Source of the DNA: Bacilli bacterium | Lineage (GTDB): Bacteria; Bacillota_I; Bacilli_A; RFN20; CAG-826 | Direction: 5' to 3' | NCBI GenBank assembly: GCA_900767825.1 | Contig: CAAGAN010000034.1 | Coordinates: 1-51,608 of the forward strand | DNA: 51,608 nucleotides | Part shown: positions 1 to 8,975 of the stretch, one piece after another | How positions within the stretch are numbered: position 1 is the stretch's first letter | Layout: each line of letters begins with the position of its first letter | The notes under the pieces: model-generated | Database searches by the model: none | What the model was told of the DNA's origin: nothing | Seen by the model: only the letters and a program-made list of their open reading frames with translations | Program-made: the position numbers and the translations under genes

Positions 1-155
1 GGTAGGCGCAAGCAAAAAGAAGTAGACGTGAAGGAAAAAGTTAATGATTAAATAGGAAAAAGTCTCGATGTAGTCGTAACATTCTTTAATTTTTATTCAA
101 AAAAAGTGCCGAAAACAGGTTATAAAACAATGACAAATAAATGGGATTAGAAATT

Positions 156-183
156 AAAAAGGACCAAGTTTTGTGCTTGATCC
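156..183 (-). terminator. Rho-independent terminator of the surface-protein gene
   Basis: On the minus strand an 8-bp stem (GGATCAAG pairing with CTTGGTCC, one G-T pair) is followed directly by TTTTTAATTT. It lies just after the stop codon of the gene ending at 192. The remaining sequence at 1-155 shows no convincing gene. Confidence 0.7.
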
Positions 184-191
184 CAATAATG

Positions 192-1900
192 TTAGTTATT
201 CTCTTTCTTTTTCTTTAATAGGAATGTAACTCCAAGAATACTACCTATCCCCATTAAGGAAAGAATAGAAATCAAAGGTAAATTAGAATTAGAAGTGATT
301 TCAAATGTATTTGCCTTGCCAATAGATATATTTCTTTCTAGATAGTTTTGATATTGCTTATCACCATATTTAGAAATGATGTAATCGTATTTGGCTAAGG
401 CTTTTTGTAAATTTGTCCCGTTAGGATTAGCAACTTCATTCCTAATAGTTTCAAGGTCCACTGCTTTAATAACGTTATCAAAATAAGTTGTTTTGATATT
501 GTTCCAAGTATCAGTATTAGGTGGATTAACCCCGTTATTGCAGCTTAATGTATTGTTTATTTGATTAGCCCAGTTAGTAAGAGAAGTCGATGTAGTTGCC
601 TTATATTCATATAGGGAAATCGGCTCCATTGTATTGCCAGTAGCATAATACCTAAAACGCATTTGATTTGAAGTATCGTTAAATTTTAAGTACATATCAG
701 TTGTTGTTCCGTCCTTGCTTATAACAGGGCAATTAATACTTATTCCATTCGTTTCATCAAAAGTAATCAAATTAACAAGTTTTTCCGTCGAGGCTTTTAG
801 CGGACTAGATAAAGATGTAAGGCCAATATAACCACCGTTATATGCTTGTATGGAATAACCGGTTAAATATTTCTCAATCTTGACTGATAGATAAATTGCA
901 TTCTCAATCTTGCCGTTAGCATCCGTTACTTTTTTGTTGTTATTGACGACATCAACATCAACTAAAGATGAATCAAAGGCAAAATAGTCCTCGCCCTTCT
1001 GAGAAACAATAATATATGTTCCCGTCCAATCATCTTTTGTAGCAGTTACCTTTTCAAATGATGATTTAGAATACACTTCAACCTTGAACGGTGCCGATTC
1101 TTTGTCTTCATATGTAACAGCATTAGTCATTGAAGGAACATCAGATTCAGCAAATGTATGGCCGTCTAATTTAGTTTTAATTTCTGCGGAATCAATGCTT
1201 GCTTGATTTCCGTTCGTATCAGTTTTAACTGCTGTTACCCCTTCTTTTGAATATGATTCTCCTACTACATATCTAGTAGTTCCTTGATTTGTAACTGTTA
1301 CGCTACCCAAAGTTCCAAAAGTAGATGGGAGCCATTCAACGGTAATTTTATTCAAATAAATCGTTCCTAAGCCTGAGGAGATGCCAAAGAATTTAATATT
1401 ATCAGCAGTAAAATTAATAGTGCTTGAGCCTGCAGCAGCAGTTATGGCAATAGTTTTAGTTACTTCTATCTTTGAATATAAATCTAATGAACTGGAAAAA
1501 GATTTATCCGACGTGTAAACGTTTAAAGTCGCATCAGCGTTTTAAGCCAGTCAACAGTGATGGATTTCAACATTCCACCCGATACCGAGGAAACAAGCCC
1601 ATAAGGCTTTCTCTTAGACATTTTTATGCCTTCTTCTTTATCAGCGGTTTTATCTCTAGCGACTTTCCCGGAATAAAGAGCAGATGAAGACTTATTTACA
1701 GACACTCCACTCAAATCTTGATAGCTTGAGCCACTAGGCAGCCCCAAATTATCCGCAGTTATTACATCGACAACTATTGCAGGCTCTGTTTCACCTGTTG
1801 CAGATGCTTCGCTAACACCTTTAACTTCGATAGACGCAACTAAGCCAAAAGAAAGAATAGCCCCTAGCAAGGCAACTTTAAATTTAGAAAATATATTCAT
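192..1900 (-). pseudogene. Frameshifted secreted, membrane/wall-anchored multidomain surface protein
   Basis: Two minus-strand reading frames belong to one protein. The start at 1900 has GAGGAA upstream and encodes a signal peptide of about 33 residues ending near ASA. Translation then reaches SITVDWLK and stops at 1523 after 125 residues. Moving to the -1 frame at a run of four A residues (plus-strand T run 1540-1543) restores an uninterrupted sequence into the downstream frame, giving about 569 aa. The rejoined part looks like the repeat seen in gut Firmicutes surface proteins: ITVDW, LNVYTSD, SLDLYSK, then ITVEW. A bacterial Ig-like region (GSVTVTNQGT) and a YIIV/YIGL beta-rich domain follow. 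The C-terminus is one membrane helix plus KKKKENN, with no LPXTG motif. One extra A in the run would repair the gene. It may be a real inactivating indel, phase variation or a sequencing error. The ligand is unknown. Confidence 0.75.
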
Positions 1901-2106
1901 TATTTTTTCCTCGCGGAAAATGATAGCAAAGAATACGTCTAGCAAAAACATAATTAAACTAAATCTTTTAAAAATGGCTAATTATTTACAAATTAAATAG
2001 ATTTAGACCCCATAATGAACATTTTTAACAAGAATTTTGCATATTGAATAAATATTCTCTAGCAAATTAAGTTAAAACAATAGAAAATATGAAAGCGCCT
2101 TTCTTA

Positions 2107-2135
2107 TTGTCTAATAGACAAAGTGAGGGTATATT
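2107..2135 (+). promoter_or_regulatory. Promoter with overlapping palindromic operator
   Basis: A 15-bp perfect inverted repeat, TTGTCTA-A-TAGACAA (2107-2121), contains a -35-like TTGTCT. A 17-nt spacer leads to TATATT (2130-2135). The Shine-Dalgarno sequence CGGAG and the ATG at 2154 follow. A repressor bound to the palindrome would block the -35 box; the repressor is not identified. Confidence 0.55.
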
Positions 2136-2153
2136 TATTCACGGAGTATTTTT

Positions 2154-2618
2154 ATGAATAAAAAAACTAATGTATTTCTAGGCTTAGCTACTACCATATT
2201 GGCCTTAGTAGCAATATTCGTTCTATTTTCCACCGCTTTCGGAAAAGAAGGTGGAGCCGCTAGTGTTAGAGGCAATGTCTTTCAAATCATGTTTGGGATT
2301 GGCGAAGGATCTCGTTATATGATTGCTGGGTTAATCACTGCTTTCTCCTTATTGTTGCTTGGAACATTAACCGCTTTAATCTCTTCTATGTTGTCAGGAA
2401 AATCCGCTTCAATCGGATTTGGCATCACCCTAGTTGCCTTAGCCGCTGCTGGAATCTTATTCATCATGGGTCCAAATATGTATGCCTCTGCTAATTATCT
2501 TTCTTCCGTATCACCTGTAGAATTAACTCTTGGTCCTGGATTAATCTGCGGAGCAGTCTTCTCCTTCTTAGGAGCCTTATTAAGCTTATATGGAACTTAT
2601 TCTTCCATTAAAGCTTAA
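2154..2618 (+). CDS. Small four-helix membrane protein of unknown function
   Basis: 154 residues. Four hydrophobic segments lie at roughly 8-28, 57-80, 86-106 and 124-150, with short Gly/Ser-rich loops and no enzymatic motif or transporter signature that I recognise. The start is well supported by CGGAG eight bases upstream. The gene is monocistronic: it has its own promoter with a palindromic operator candidate and is closed by a strong terminator. The operator suggests a regulated integral membrane protein, but neither signal nor function can be inferred. Its left neighbour is divergent and its right neighbour convergent. Confidence 0.8.
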   Translation: MNKKTNVFLGLATTILALVAIFVLFSTAFGKEGGAASVRGNVFQIMFGIGEGSRYMIAGLITAFSLLLLGTLTALISSMLSGKSASIGFGITLVALAAAGILFIMGPNMYASANYLSSVSPVELTLGPGLICGAVFSFLGALLSLYGTYSSIKA

Positions 2619-2648
2619 TCATTAATTTTGGTTTTTTATCTCTTTAAT

Positions 2649-2677
2649 AGCCCTGGCGAAAGCTGGGGTTTTATTTT
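2649..2677 (+). terminator. Rho-independent terminator of the 2154-2618 gene
   Basis: Stem AGCCCTGGC / GCTGGGGTT (9 bp including G-T wobbles) closes a GAAA tetraloop and is followed by TTTATTTT. Confidence 0.8.
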
Positions 2678-2684
2678 GCCCAAA

Positions 2685-2704
2685 GAAAAAAGGCCTAATG
2701 GCCT
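2685..2704 (-). terminator. Rho-independent terminator of the CarD-family gene
   Basis: On the minus strand AGGCC-atta-GGCCT is followed by TTTTTTC. The hairpin overlaps the stop codon of the gene ending at 2703 and sits back to back with the plus-strand terminator at 2649-2677. Confidence 0.75.
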
Positions 2705-3191
2705 AGCTTCTAGAAGCAATTATTGATGGTACTTGCTCAATAGGTACTCCTAACGCCAATGCAAGCTCACCATAGACAATTGGTTCGACTCTATGTACGA
2801 ATTGTCCATCCATTGAATTTAGATGGCCATCCTTTTGTTTCCTTTGTTTTGCACCTACTAGTAACGGAGCCATAATCTTGATGTCACCCAATTTAAGCGC
2901 ATCTTCATAGGAAGTCTTTCTCTTTTTGGAATCAACAATGTAATGGTTGATATCTTCCTTAGGCCAACATTCGATTATTTTCTCGGCATCTTCTTTATTT
3001 ATAGGATCACGTAAAGAAGAAGGATTAGAAAGGGGGACACGGACTATATTTCCCTTATCTTCTCCAAACAATGGAGTTAAGACATAATAAAGAGAACCGC
3101 TGTCATCTCCAGACAAAGGTGCAATATTCTCGACTTTGCATACTCCACAACGCAAATGGAATACGTAACTACCGGGGGTAAAGCTTGCCAT
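2703..3191 (-). CDS. CarD/CdnL-TRCF family transcription regulator
   Basis: 162 residues. The first ~65 residues fit the CarD/TRCF RNA-polymerase-interacting fold: a start with GSYVFHLRCGVCKVENI, then YYVLTPLF and VRVPL, the alternating beta pattern that binds the polymerase beta subunit. The remainder is mostly helical, as expected for the DNA-contacting part of CarD. Family members stabilise open promoter complexes, often at rRNA and other strong promoters. A TATAAT box lies about 32 nt upstream of the start (plus-strand 3224-3229) and AAGGAAGG lies between them, so this mRNA is leadered. The gene is monocistronic with its own terminator. The family call rests on pattern recognition; a role as global versus local regulator is open. 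Confidence 0.7.
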   Translation of the reverse strand: MASFTPGSYVFHLRCGVCKVENIAPLSGDDSGSLYYVLTPLFGEDKGNIVRVPLSNPSSLRDPINKEDAEKIIECWPKEDINHYIVDSKKRKTSYEDALKLGDIKIMAPLLVGAKQRKQKDGHLNSMDGQFVHRVEPIVYGELALALGVPIEQVPSIIASRS

Positions 3192-3223
3192 CTATATCAA
3201 TTTTCCTTCCTTCAATCCATTCC

Positions 3224-3229
3224 ATTATA
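3224..3229 (-). promoter_or_regulatory. -10 box of the CarD-family gene
   Basis: TATAAT on the minus strand, 32 nt before the ATG at 3191. No strong -35 is seen. The rest of 3192-3427 is AT-rich and holds no gene; a 14-bp palindrome (ATTGATTAATCAAT, 3423-3436) covers the stop codon of the next gene. Confidence 0.5.
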
Positions 3230-3427
3230 AATAAAAAATGCCTTATTTTCTAGAAAAATCAAAATTTTTGGCTATATAGGAAGTTAAAAATGACGCTAAC
3301 AACAATTACTATTTTCATCCTTTATCCATAATAAAAATTTATAGGTATTCCTTTATATTTCTATATACCACATAGACACTTATATAAATATATATAGGAT
3401 AAGGGTTAATAATATATGAATGATTGA

Positions 3428-4249
3428 TTAATCAATATATCTAGATATAGTAATTCCAAAAGGATTATTAATCGCGTTCTTCGCGCTTTCTTTCGCTAGT
3501 AGCATTTTCTTTTCGTTTAATCCAGTTGGAGCAAACTTTATTTTATCGACATCTACTTTAGTTAAGGTTGCGATAAAAGTTAATCCGGCAATATATCTAC
3601 CTAAGCCAAAACTAAGGTGATCTGTTTCATCACGAGTCAAATTGTCTCCTACAAAAGATGTTCTCGCATTTTGAATTGCAGTTCCATTTGGAATAACGAA
3701 TTTAATGTCTTTGTTTGGAAGTACTTTTGTCTTAATTGATTCTAATATCCCCTTATACATAATTTCTTGATTGCAGGAATATGAATTAAATCCGCCATTC
3801 TTGCTATTTTTTGCATAAGCCCAAGTCATATTAAATCCAAATATTACATTAGGATTGCTAGCTAATTTCTTTACATAATCAATTAATATAGGCAAGTTAT
3901 CGTATTTATATGGGATTCCACTATCGCGGCTACCTTGCTGGAAGATAATATAATCCCAATCTGTATAGTTAACTCCTTCTTCTATAAAAGTATCAGGAGT
4001 ATCTCCTTCTGCACTATGGATGATTTTTTCGCTTCTAGCCAATCTAAAATTATAATGTGGATTAGGGTCATTTAAGAAAGAAAGATGTTCTTCAATCGTA
4101 CATCCTCCGTAATATAGATTTCCAACAAGAATGTCTTCCATCCCAATATCTTTAGCAATGCTATAAGCATATTCAATCGTATCATCAGAAAAACTATTCC
4201 CAATGAAAAGAACTTTGAATGATGATTTAGAAGGGTTTTTATTTTCCAT
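3428..4249 (-). CDS. DUF4886-like SGNH/GDSL-fold protein
   Basis: About 273 residues from the ATG at 4249. A longer TTG-initiated frame is open to 4327, but its extra 26 residues look unrelated and there is only a weak purine stretch before 4249. The N-terminus carries VLFIGNSFSDD, the nucleophile-Ser block of SGNH hydrolases of the DUF4886 type. FQQGSRDSG follows near residue 115 and DHLSFGLGRY near 235, the latter resembling the DxxH catalytic pair. There is no signal peptide, so it is probably cytoplasmic. SGNH enzymes are often esterases or deacetylases acting on carbohydrates; the substrate here is unknown. It is divergent from manA, which fits a sugar-related role but does not prove it. 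Confidence 0.65.
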   Translation of the reverse strand: MENKNPSKSSFKVLFIGNSFSDDTIEYAYSIAKDIGMEDILVGNLYYGGCTIEEHLSFLNDPNPHYNFRLARSEKIIHSAEGDTPDTFIEEGVNYTDWDYIIFQQGSRDSGIPYKYDNLPILIDYVKKLASNPNVIFGFNMTWAYAKNSKNGGFNSYSCNQEIMYKGILESIKTKVLPNKDIKFVIPNGTAIQNARTSFVGDNLTRDETDHLSFGLGRYIAGLTFIATLTKVDVDKIKFAPTGLNEKKMLLAKESAKNAINNPFGITISRYID

Positions 4250-4426
4250 ATCTATTTCTTTCTTTAGCCAAAAAGAGGCTACCCATATATCAATATAAAT
4301 AATACAACCATTGATTATTCTAAACAAACAAACCTTATAATTACGTATCTATCGAATTAAATAGGAGCAATATTAAGGAAAGGAAATTTATAAGATTACT
4401 TTTACCCCCTATAAGTGGATAATTAT

Positions 4427-5341
4427 ATGGGTATGGACGTAGTTAAATTAAAACCAGCTAGTAAAGATTATATTTGGTCAGGAACAAAACTTGCCAAATT
4501 AGGAAAGCCCAATAAAAACGGGAGAGTTGCAGAGACATGGGAATTGTCTTTTCTTGACGAAGGACCTTCTATCATTGCTTCTGGAACTTATAAAAGCAAA
4601 ACATTAAAAGAAGTCGCATCTAATTTAGATATAGGTAGCATCCCCTCTTCTTTTCCCTACTTCCCTACTTTAATTAAATTAATCGATGCAGGGGATAATC
4701 TTTCAGTCCAAGTCCATCCTAGCGATGAATATGCATTAGAAAATGAAAACCAATATGGCAAGACCGAGATGTGGCATGTTTTAGACGCAGAATCTGGCTC
4801 AGGATTATATGTTGGATTTAATAAGGATTATACTTTAGAAGAAATAGAAGATGCCTTAAATAAAGGGAAAATATTGGACTTGCTTAATTTCTTTGAAGTT
4901 AAACCTGGGGATACATATTTCATTCCTTCCGGAACAATCCATGCAATCGGAAAAGGAGTTACATTAATCGAAATCCAGCAAAGCTCTACTCTTACATATA
5001 GGCTATATGACTACAATAGGATCGATAAAGATGGGCACAAAAGACCTCTACATATAGAAAAAGCCTTAAAAGTTATAAATCCACATAAATATGAACCAAT
5101 TAGTTTTGATAAAGATTGCATTGGACGTTGCAAATATTTTGCTGTCTATAAAAAAGATGTAGCAAAAGAAAACATGATAATTAATGATGAGACTAGTTTT
5201 TCTTCCATAACATTCATCAAAGGAAAAGGAAAACTAAACGGGATTAATTATAAAATAGGTGATACTTTCTTTATCCCTGCTTCTAAAAAAGCCTTAATAA
5301 TTGGAAACGGGGAATATATATTAACCAAGTTAGAGAAGTAG
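4427..5341 (+). CDS. manA: Mannose-6-phosphate isomerase, class I
   Basis: About 304 residues. It interconverts mannose 6-phosphate and fructose 6-phosphate using one zinc ion. Characteristic blocks are visible: LKPASKDYIWSGTKL at the N-terminus; SVQVHPSDEYA and GKTEMWHVLDA, which supply the QxH and Glu zinc ligands; IPSGTIHAIGKG with the His ligand; then QQSSTLTYRLYDY. The length matches the short Bacillus-type ManA. Start choice is uncertain: the frame is open from a GTG at 4415, but ATG 4427 or ATG 4433 better match the family N-terminus. An AGTGG-like site precedes 4427. The gene stands alone, followed by the convergent antitoxin gene. Confidence 0.9.
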   Translation: MGMDVVKLKPASKDYIWSGTKLAKLGKPNKNGRVAETWELSFLDEGPSIIASGTYKSKTLKEVASNLDIGSIPSSFPYFPTLIKLIDAGDNLSVQVHPSDEYALENENQYGKTEMWHVLDAESGSGLYVGFNKDYTLEEIEDALNKGKILDLLNFFEVKPGDTYFIPSGTIHAIGKGVTLIEIQQSSTLTYRLYDYNRIDKDGHKRPLHIEKALKVINPHKYEPISFDKDCIGRCKYFAVYKKDVAKENMIINDETSFSSITFIKGKGKLNGINYKIGDTFFIPASKKALIIGNGEYILTKLEK

Positions 5342-5387
5342 TAAAAAACAGCGTTGTCGTCTTTTTGCTTAGAATAGAAAGAATTAG

Positions 5388-5636
5388 TTACCACTCTTCT
5401 TTAGGATTATAAATCCCCATCTTTGATATATCTTCCTTTTCGCCTTCTTTAATTTGGCTAGTTGAATTTTTGCTAAATGATGGATTAATGATCTCTAACA
5501 TGGATTTATATTCTTTTTCCAAAATGATAACCGCGTTGCCTTTTTTAGTTGTTATGATTATACGCTCATCAAAATCAATTACACTTTCTAAATAAGATGA
5601 TAGTTTTTTTCTAAATTCTAAAATATTTCTAACCAT
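5388..5636 (-). CDS. Orphan Phd/YefM-type antitoxin
   Basis: 82 residues. The N-terminal half (VRNILEFRKKLSSYLESV...ERIIITTKKGNAVIILEKEYKSMLE) matches the Phd/YefM DNA-binding dimer fold: a helix, two strands with ITTKKGNAVIIL, and a helix. The acidic tail ending PKEEW resembles the toxin-neutralising tail of YefM proteins. No RelE/YoeB/Doc toxin frame is adjacent on either strand; the flanks are manA and hypA. It is therefore an antitoxin left without a toxin, an anti-addiction copy acting on a toxin elsewhere, or a plain transcription regulator. Confidence 0.65.
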   Translation of the reverse strand: MVRNILEFRKKLSSYLESVIDFDERIIITTKKGNAVIILEKEYKSMLEIINPSFSKNSTSQIKEGEKEDISKMGIYNPKEEW

Positions 5637-5695
5637 AATTAATTTGCCTCTATTTAGCCTATAAATAAGTTAATCAACTTTCAAGATTTTAGGCA

Positions 5696-5724
5696 TTAGA
5701 AAAGGATGAGGTTTGACTCATCCT
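5696..5724 (-). terminator. Rho-independent terminator of the hypB-oxidoreductase-hypA operon
   Basis: On the minus strand a perfect 8-bp stem AGGATGAG/CTCATCCT with a 6-nt loop is followed by TTTCTAAT. It starts 4 nt after the hypA stop codon. Confidence 0.85.
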
Positions 5725-5728
5725 AAAG

Positions 5729-6076
5729 CTATTCAAAATCAACTTCAGAGATATTGATCTCAGTCCCATCAACTGGGGTGAAATCATTCTCGCTATGGCA
5801 AATAGGACAAACCCTATCATTTTCTTTTACCTTGAATTCATGCCCGCATTTAGAGCACCTACCAATACAAGGAACTTCCTTTTGGATTAATTTAGTATTC
5901 TTGAATTCGGTATCTTCTTTTGCAATGTCGAAACATTCCTGAAGGTAAGAAGAAACTACCATGGAGGCCTCCCCAACTTCTAAGGTAACACTTAGAAGAG
6001 GGGAAGTAATGTTGTTTTGCTTAATGATGTCGCGTAGGGTATCAAACATGCCGTACACGATACCCATTTCGTGCAT
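5729..6076 (-). CDS. hypA: Nickel metallochaperone HypA
   Basis: 115 residues, the usual HypA length. The N-terminal MHEMGIV supplies the nickel site (Met1, His2, Glu3). The structural zinc site is C74-x2-C77 and C90-x2-C93, with an additional Cys70. HypA works with HypB to deliver nickel to [NiFe]-hydrogenase large subunits or, in some bacteria, to urease. Its ATG overlaps the stop codon of the 957-aa oxidoreductase (TAATG, 1 nt), implying translational coupling. It is the last gene of the operon. No hydrogenase, urease or other hyp gene is present in the window, so the client enzyme cannot be named from this sequence. Confidence 0.92.
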   Translation of the reverse strand: MHEMGIVYGMFDTLRDIIKQNNITSPLLSVTLEVGEASMVVSSYLQECFDIAKEDTEFKNTKLIQKEVPCIGRCSKCGHEFKVKENDRVCPICHSENDFTPVDGTEINISEVDFE

Positions 6077-8949
6077 TAACGAAGCGTCTCCTTCTTTTCG
6101 GATTGCTTGGTTAAGTCGTCTTTATTCATAGTCTTGACCTTACCCTTGCCAGTGAAGACAATCTTAAGGTTTCTAGCCAAGATATGACCCATATTAGAGG
6201 TTGTTGTCTGCTTATATGGAGTGCCGACGCCATCAAATCTCTTCTTGAGGTGGATAGCATCGAACTTACATCTAGTCGTACATAGACCACAGCCAACACA
6301 CATGGTTTCATCAACGAAGGTACGTCCGCATTTCAAGCATCTTGAAGCTTCTTTCTTGACTTGTTCTTCGCTATAGATACCACGGTTATCCTTCATGTTG
6401 TCATCAATCTTGATAGATGGGGCTTCTTGACGTGGAGTATTATCAAATCCAGTAACATCAACATTGTCCCTATCAAGTTCATAGGCAGCTAGATATGGAT
6501 TTTGGAATCTACCAATTAATAAGGATTGTCCTGGATGGACATGGCGGTGCATGGATTCAGCGGCTTCTTTACCACTAGCAATGGCATCGATAGCAAACCT
6601 AGTTCCGTGATAGACGTCTCCACCAGCGAATATATCCTTATCAGCGGTTTGATAGGTAAGAGGATCGGCATCGATTCTATTACCTTTAGTCAAGGCGACT
6701 TTAGTTCCGTTTAGTAAGTTACCATAGACAAATGATTGTCCGATGGCAGATAAGAAGTAGGAAACTTCGATTTCTAATAAATCATTTTCATCATATTTTG
6801 GAGCAAAGCGATGTTGTTCATCAAATACGGAAACGCACTTCTTCAATATGGCTTTTTCTAGTTTTCCATCCTTGAGGACGAATTCTTTGACGCCATATCC
6901 ATTATGGATGACAATTCCTTCTTCTTCGGCTTCTTTTATTTCTTCTAAGGAAGCGGTCATGATGTCTCTAGTTTCAAGGCAATACAAATCAACCTTGCTA
7001 GCACCCATCCTTAAGGCAGTACGGGCAACATCGATTGCAACATTACCACCACCCATGATGGCGACATGTCCTGATAATTTACCTTGCTTGCCAAGATTTA
7101 CATCACGTAAGAAGTCAATACCAGAGAGGATATTTTCTCCTTCTTCATTTGGAACACCAAGTTTTCTTCCACCTTGTGCACCAATAGCAATATAGAAGGC
7201 TTCATAACCTTGTTTCTTTAATTCTTCGATGGTGACGTCTTTACCAACTTCAACACCCATCTTAAATTCAACACCCATGTCTTTGATAACATCGATTTCA
7301 GCTTCGACGACATCTTTTTCTAGACGGAATGAAGGAATTCCAAGAGTTAGCATACCACCAAGTCTATTTTCTTTTTCAAAGACAGTAACTTGATAGCCCA
7401 TTTCGGCTAAATAGTAAGCAGCGCTAAGTCCGGCAGGACCGCTACCAATGATAGCCATCTTGTGGTCATGATATTCTGGGTGGCAAATCTTTGGGAGATG
7501 TCTTTCAGCCTTATTCAAATCTAATTGGGCAACGAATTTCTTAACATCATCGATTGCAACCGGAGTATTGTCACCAACATTATTTCTAGTACAGGCAAGT
7601 TCGCATCTTTTATTGCAAACACGTCCGCAAACTGCTGGGAACGGATTCTTCTTCTTGATTAATTCAAGGGCTTCTTCAAATCTTCCTTCTCTTGCTAATT
7701 CTAGATAACCTTCAATAGCAATGTGGGCTGGGCAAGCAACCTTGCATGGTGCAGTTCCAGTTTCGTCTAGAATCATCTCCCTATTATAACGGAAGTTTGG
7801 ATTCCATTTATCAGCTCCCCACTTATGGTCATAAGCATGCAACGGGGTTTCGATTTGGATTTCTTTTTTATTCTTAAGTCTTTCGCCAAGATGTAAGGCG
7901 TTCATTGGGCAGACTTCAACGCATTCACCGCAAGCAACGCACTTTTCTGGATCAACTTCAGAGATATAATTAGAACGAATCATTGTGGCGGTATGGAAAT
8001 ATTCGCCAGTCCTAAGTGAGAAGCAAGAGCAACCACAGCAATTGCATAATGCGTGGGTCTTACCTGCTCCATCAATATTAGGCATTTCATGCATCAAGCC
8101 ATTGTGTTCGGCCTTTTCCATGATTTCGAAAGCTTCTTTACGGGTAATCTTCCTAGCTCTTCCTGTATGGATGAACCCTCTAGCGGCTCCTCCGATTTGG
8201 ATACACATATCTTGTTCAAGATGTCCGCATCCTTCTCCCATGATTCTTCTAGAGACACGGCAAGAACAAGTAGAGACGGAATAAGTTTCATTATCGTCTT
8301 TGAAATAATGAGAGATTCTTTCGTGTTCGTCTGGATTTAGTTTGTCGATAGCGGATTCAATTGGAATGACTCTCATGACACCATGGCCAACCTTTAAATT
8401 ACCAGCAAGAGGAATGATACGCTTGATGGTATATTCGGCAAAGGCTTCAGGGATTTGAGGGAACTGTTCAGCAAGTTTTACATTGTTGACCAACGCTTCA
8501 AGAATTCCTGGAACAAAGATAGTGAAGTGATATGTCTTCTGCGGATTTCCTTTTTCATCTAGATGCTCTGGATCTGCTGGATCGGTAGAAAGAACACCAG
8601 TAGCAGCCATATGTTCAGCTACGCGAGCGGTCTTTTCTACGCTCCACTTCATCTTCTTGGCCAATTCTTCAACTGTATAATCAACAAGAAGTTTCATCTT
8701 CAAGATGAGTTTGGCTTCTTCATCAGTCACACAGCATTCCAAGGCCTTGTATTCAGGATCGGCATATCCAACAATGACACCTGGCAAATCTTGGATGTGG
8801 CGGGCAGCTTTTAATACCCATGGACGGTGAGGCTTATTTAATTCCTTACCTTTCCTAGGACCATTTTTGTAATAGTCTTCGGCATGTTTTTGTTCTGGCA
8901 ATACCTTAGCGTTAACGTTAATGTATTCCGCGTTTGTTTTTTTACCCAT
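6076..8949 (-). CDS. Multi-domain 4Fe-4S / FAD / NAD(P) oxidoreductase (GltD-like) linked to hypAB
   Basis: 957 residues; start at 8949 with AAAGGA six bases upstream. Domains in order: an N-terminal region with a winged-helix-like segment (about 70-130); a Cys-rich block with STCSCR, GCGHLEQDMC and CNCCGCSC; a ferredoxin cluster CVACGECVEVCP; a GltD-type N-terminal Fe-S domain (CKVACPAH, then CGRVCNKRCELAC); an FAD site GSGPAGLSAAYYLAEMG; an NAD(P) site GGGNVAIDVARTALRMG; the IFAGGD motif; and a C-terminal cluster CVGCGLCTTRC. It is probably a soluble electron-transfer enzyme moving electrons between NAD(P)H and ferredoxin-like centres. Being sandwiched between hypB (26-nt gap) and hypA (1-nt overlap) argues that it serves a nickel enzyme such as a hydrogenase. 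The exact reaction is inference. Confidence 0.8.
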   Translation of the reverse strand: MGKKTNAEYINVNAKVLPEQKHAEDYYKNGPRKGKELNKPHRPWVLKAARHIQDLPGVIVGYADPEYKALECCVTDEEAKLILKMKLLVDYTVEELAKKMKWSVEKTARVAEHMAATGVLSTDPADPEHLDEKGNPQKTYHFTIFVPGILEALVNNVKLAEQFPQIPEAFAEYTIKRIIPLAGNLKVGHGVMRVIPIESAIDKLNPDEHERISHYFKDDNETYSVSTCSCRVSRRIMGEGCGHLEQDMCIQIGGAARGFIHTGRARKITRKEAFEIMEKAEHNGLMHEMPNIDGAGKTHALCNCCGCSCFSLRTGEYFHTATMIRSNYISEVDPEKCVACGECVEVCPMNALHLGERLKNKKEIQIETPLHAYDHKWGADKWNPNFRYNREMILDETGTAPCKVACPAHIAIEGYLELAREGRFEEALELIKKKNPFPAVCGRVCNKRCELACTRNNVGDNTPVAIDDVKKFVAQLDLNKAERHLPKICHPEYHDHKMAIIGSGPAGLSAAYYLAEMGYQVTVFEKENRLGGMLTLGIPSFRLEKDVVEAEIDVIKDMGVEFKMGVEVGKDVTIEELKKQGYEAFYIAIGAQGGRKLGVPNEEGENILSGIDFLRDVNLGKQGKLSGHVAIMGGGNVAIDVARTALRMGASKVDLYCLETRDIMTASLEEIKEAEEEGIVIHNGYGVKEFVLKDGKLEKAILKKCVSVFDEQHRFAPKYDENDLLEIEVSYFLSAIGQSFVYGNLLNGTKVALTKGNRIDADPLTYQTADKDIFAGGDVYHGTRFAIDAIASGKEAAESMHRHVHPGQSLLIGRFQNPYLAAYELDRDNVDVTGFDNTPRQEAPSIKIDDNMKDNRGIYSEEQVKKEASRCLKCGRTFVDETMCVGCGLCTTRCKFDAIHLKKRFDGVGTPYKQTTTSNMGHILARNLKIVFTGKGKVKTMNKDDLTKQSEKKETLR

Positions 8950-8975
8950 ATATTTCCTTTCAAATTAATTTGGGA

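Noticed and set aside
1..51. Possible 3' end of a plus-strand gene (two short open frames, stopping at 25 or 51)
   Set aside because: Too short to choose a frame or name a product.
1535..1548. Programmed -1 ribosomal frameshift at the surface-protein break
   Set aside because: CTT AAA ACG is not a canonical X XXY YYZ slippery site and no downstream pseudoknot or internal Shine-Dalgarno sequence was seen; a simple indel is more likely.
3423..3436. Perfect palindrome ATTGATTAATCAAT as an operator
   Set aside because: It lies over a stop codon, is AT-only apart from two bases, and is not near a promoter.
5345..5372. Terminator after manA
   Set aside because: The AAAAACAGCG...CGTCTTTTT region pairs poorly.
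6526..8814. Several plus-strand frames inside the oxidoreductase gene
   Set aside because: Opposite-strand shadows of a strongly conserved coding sequence.
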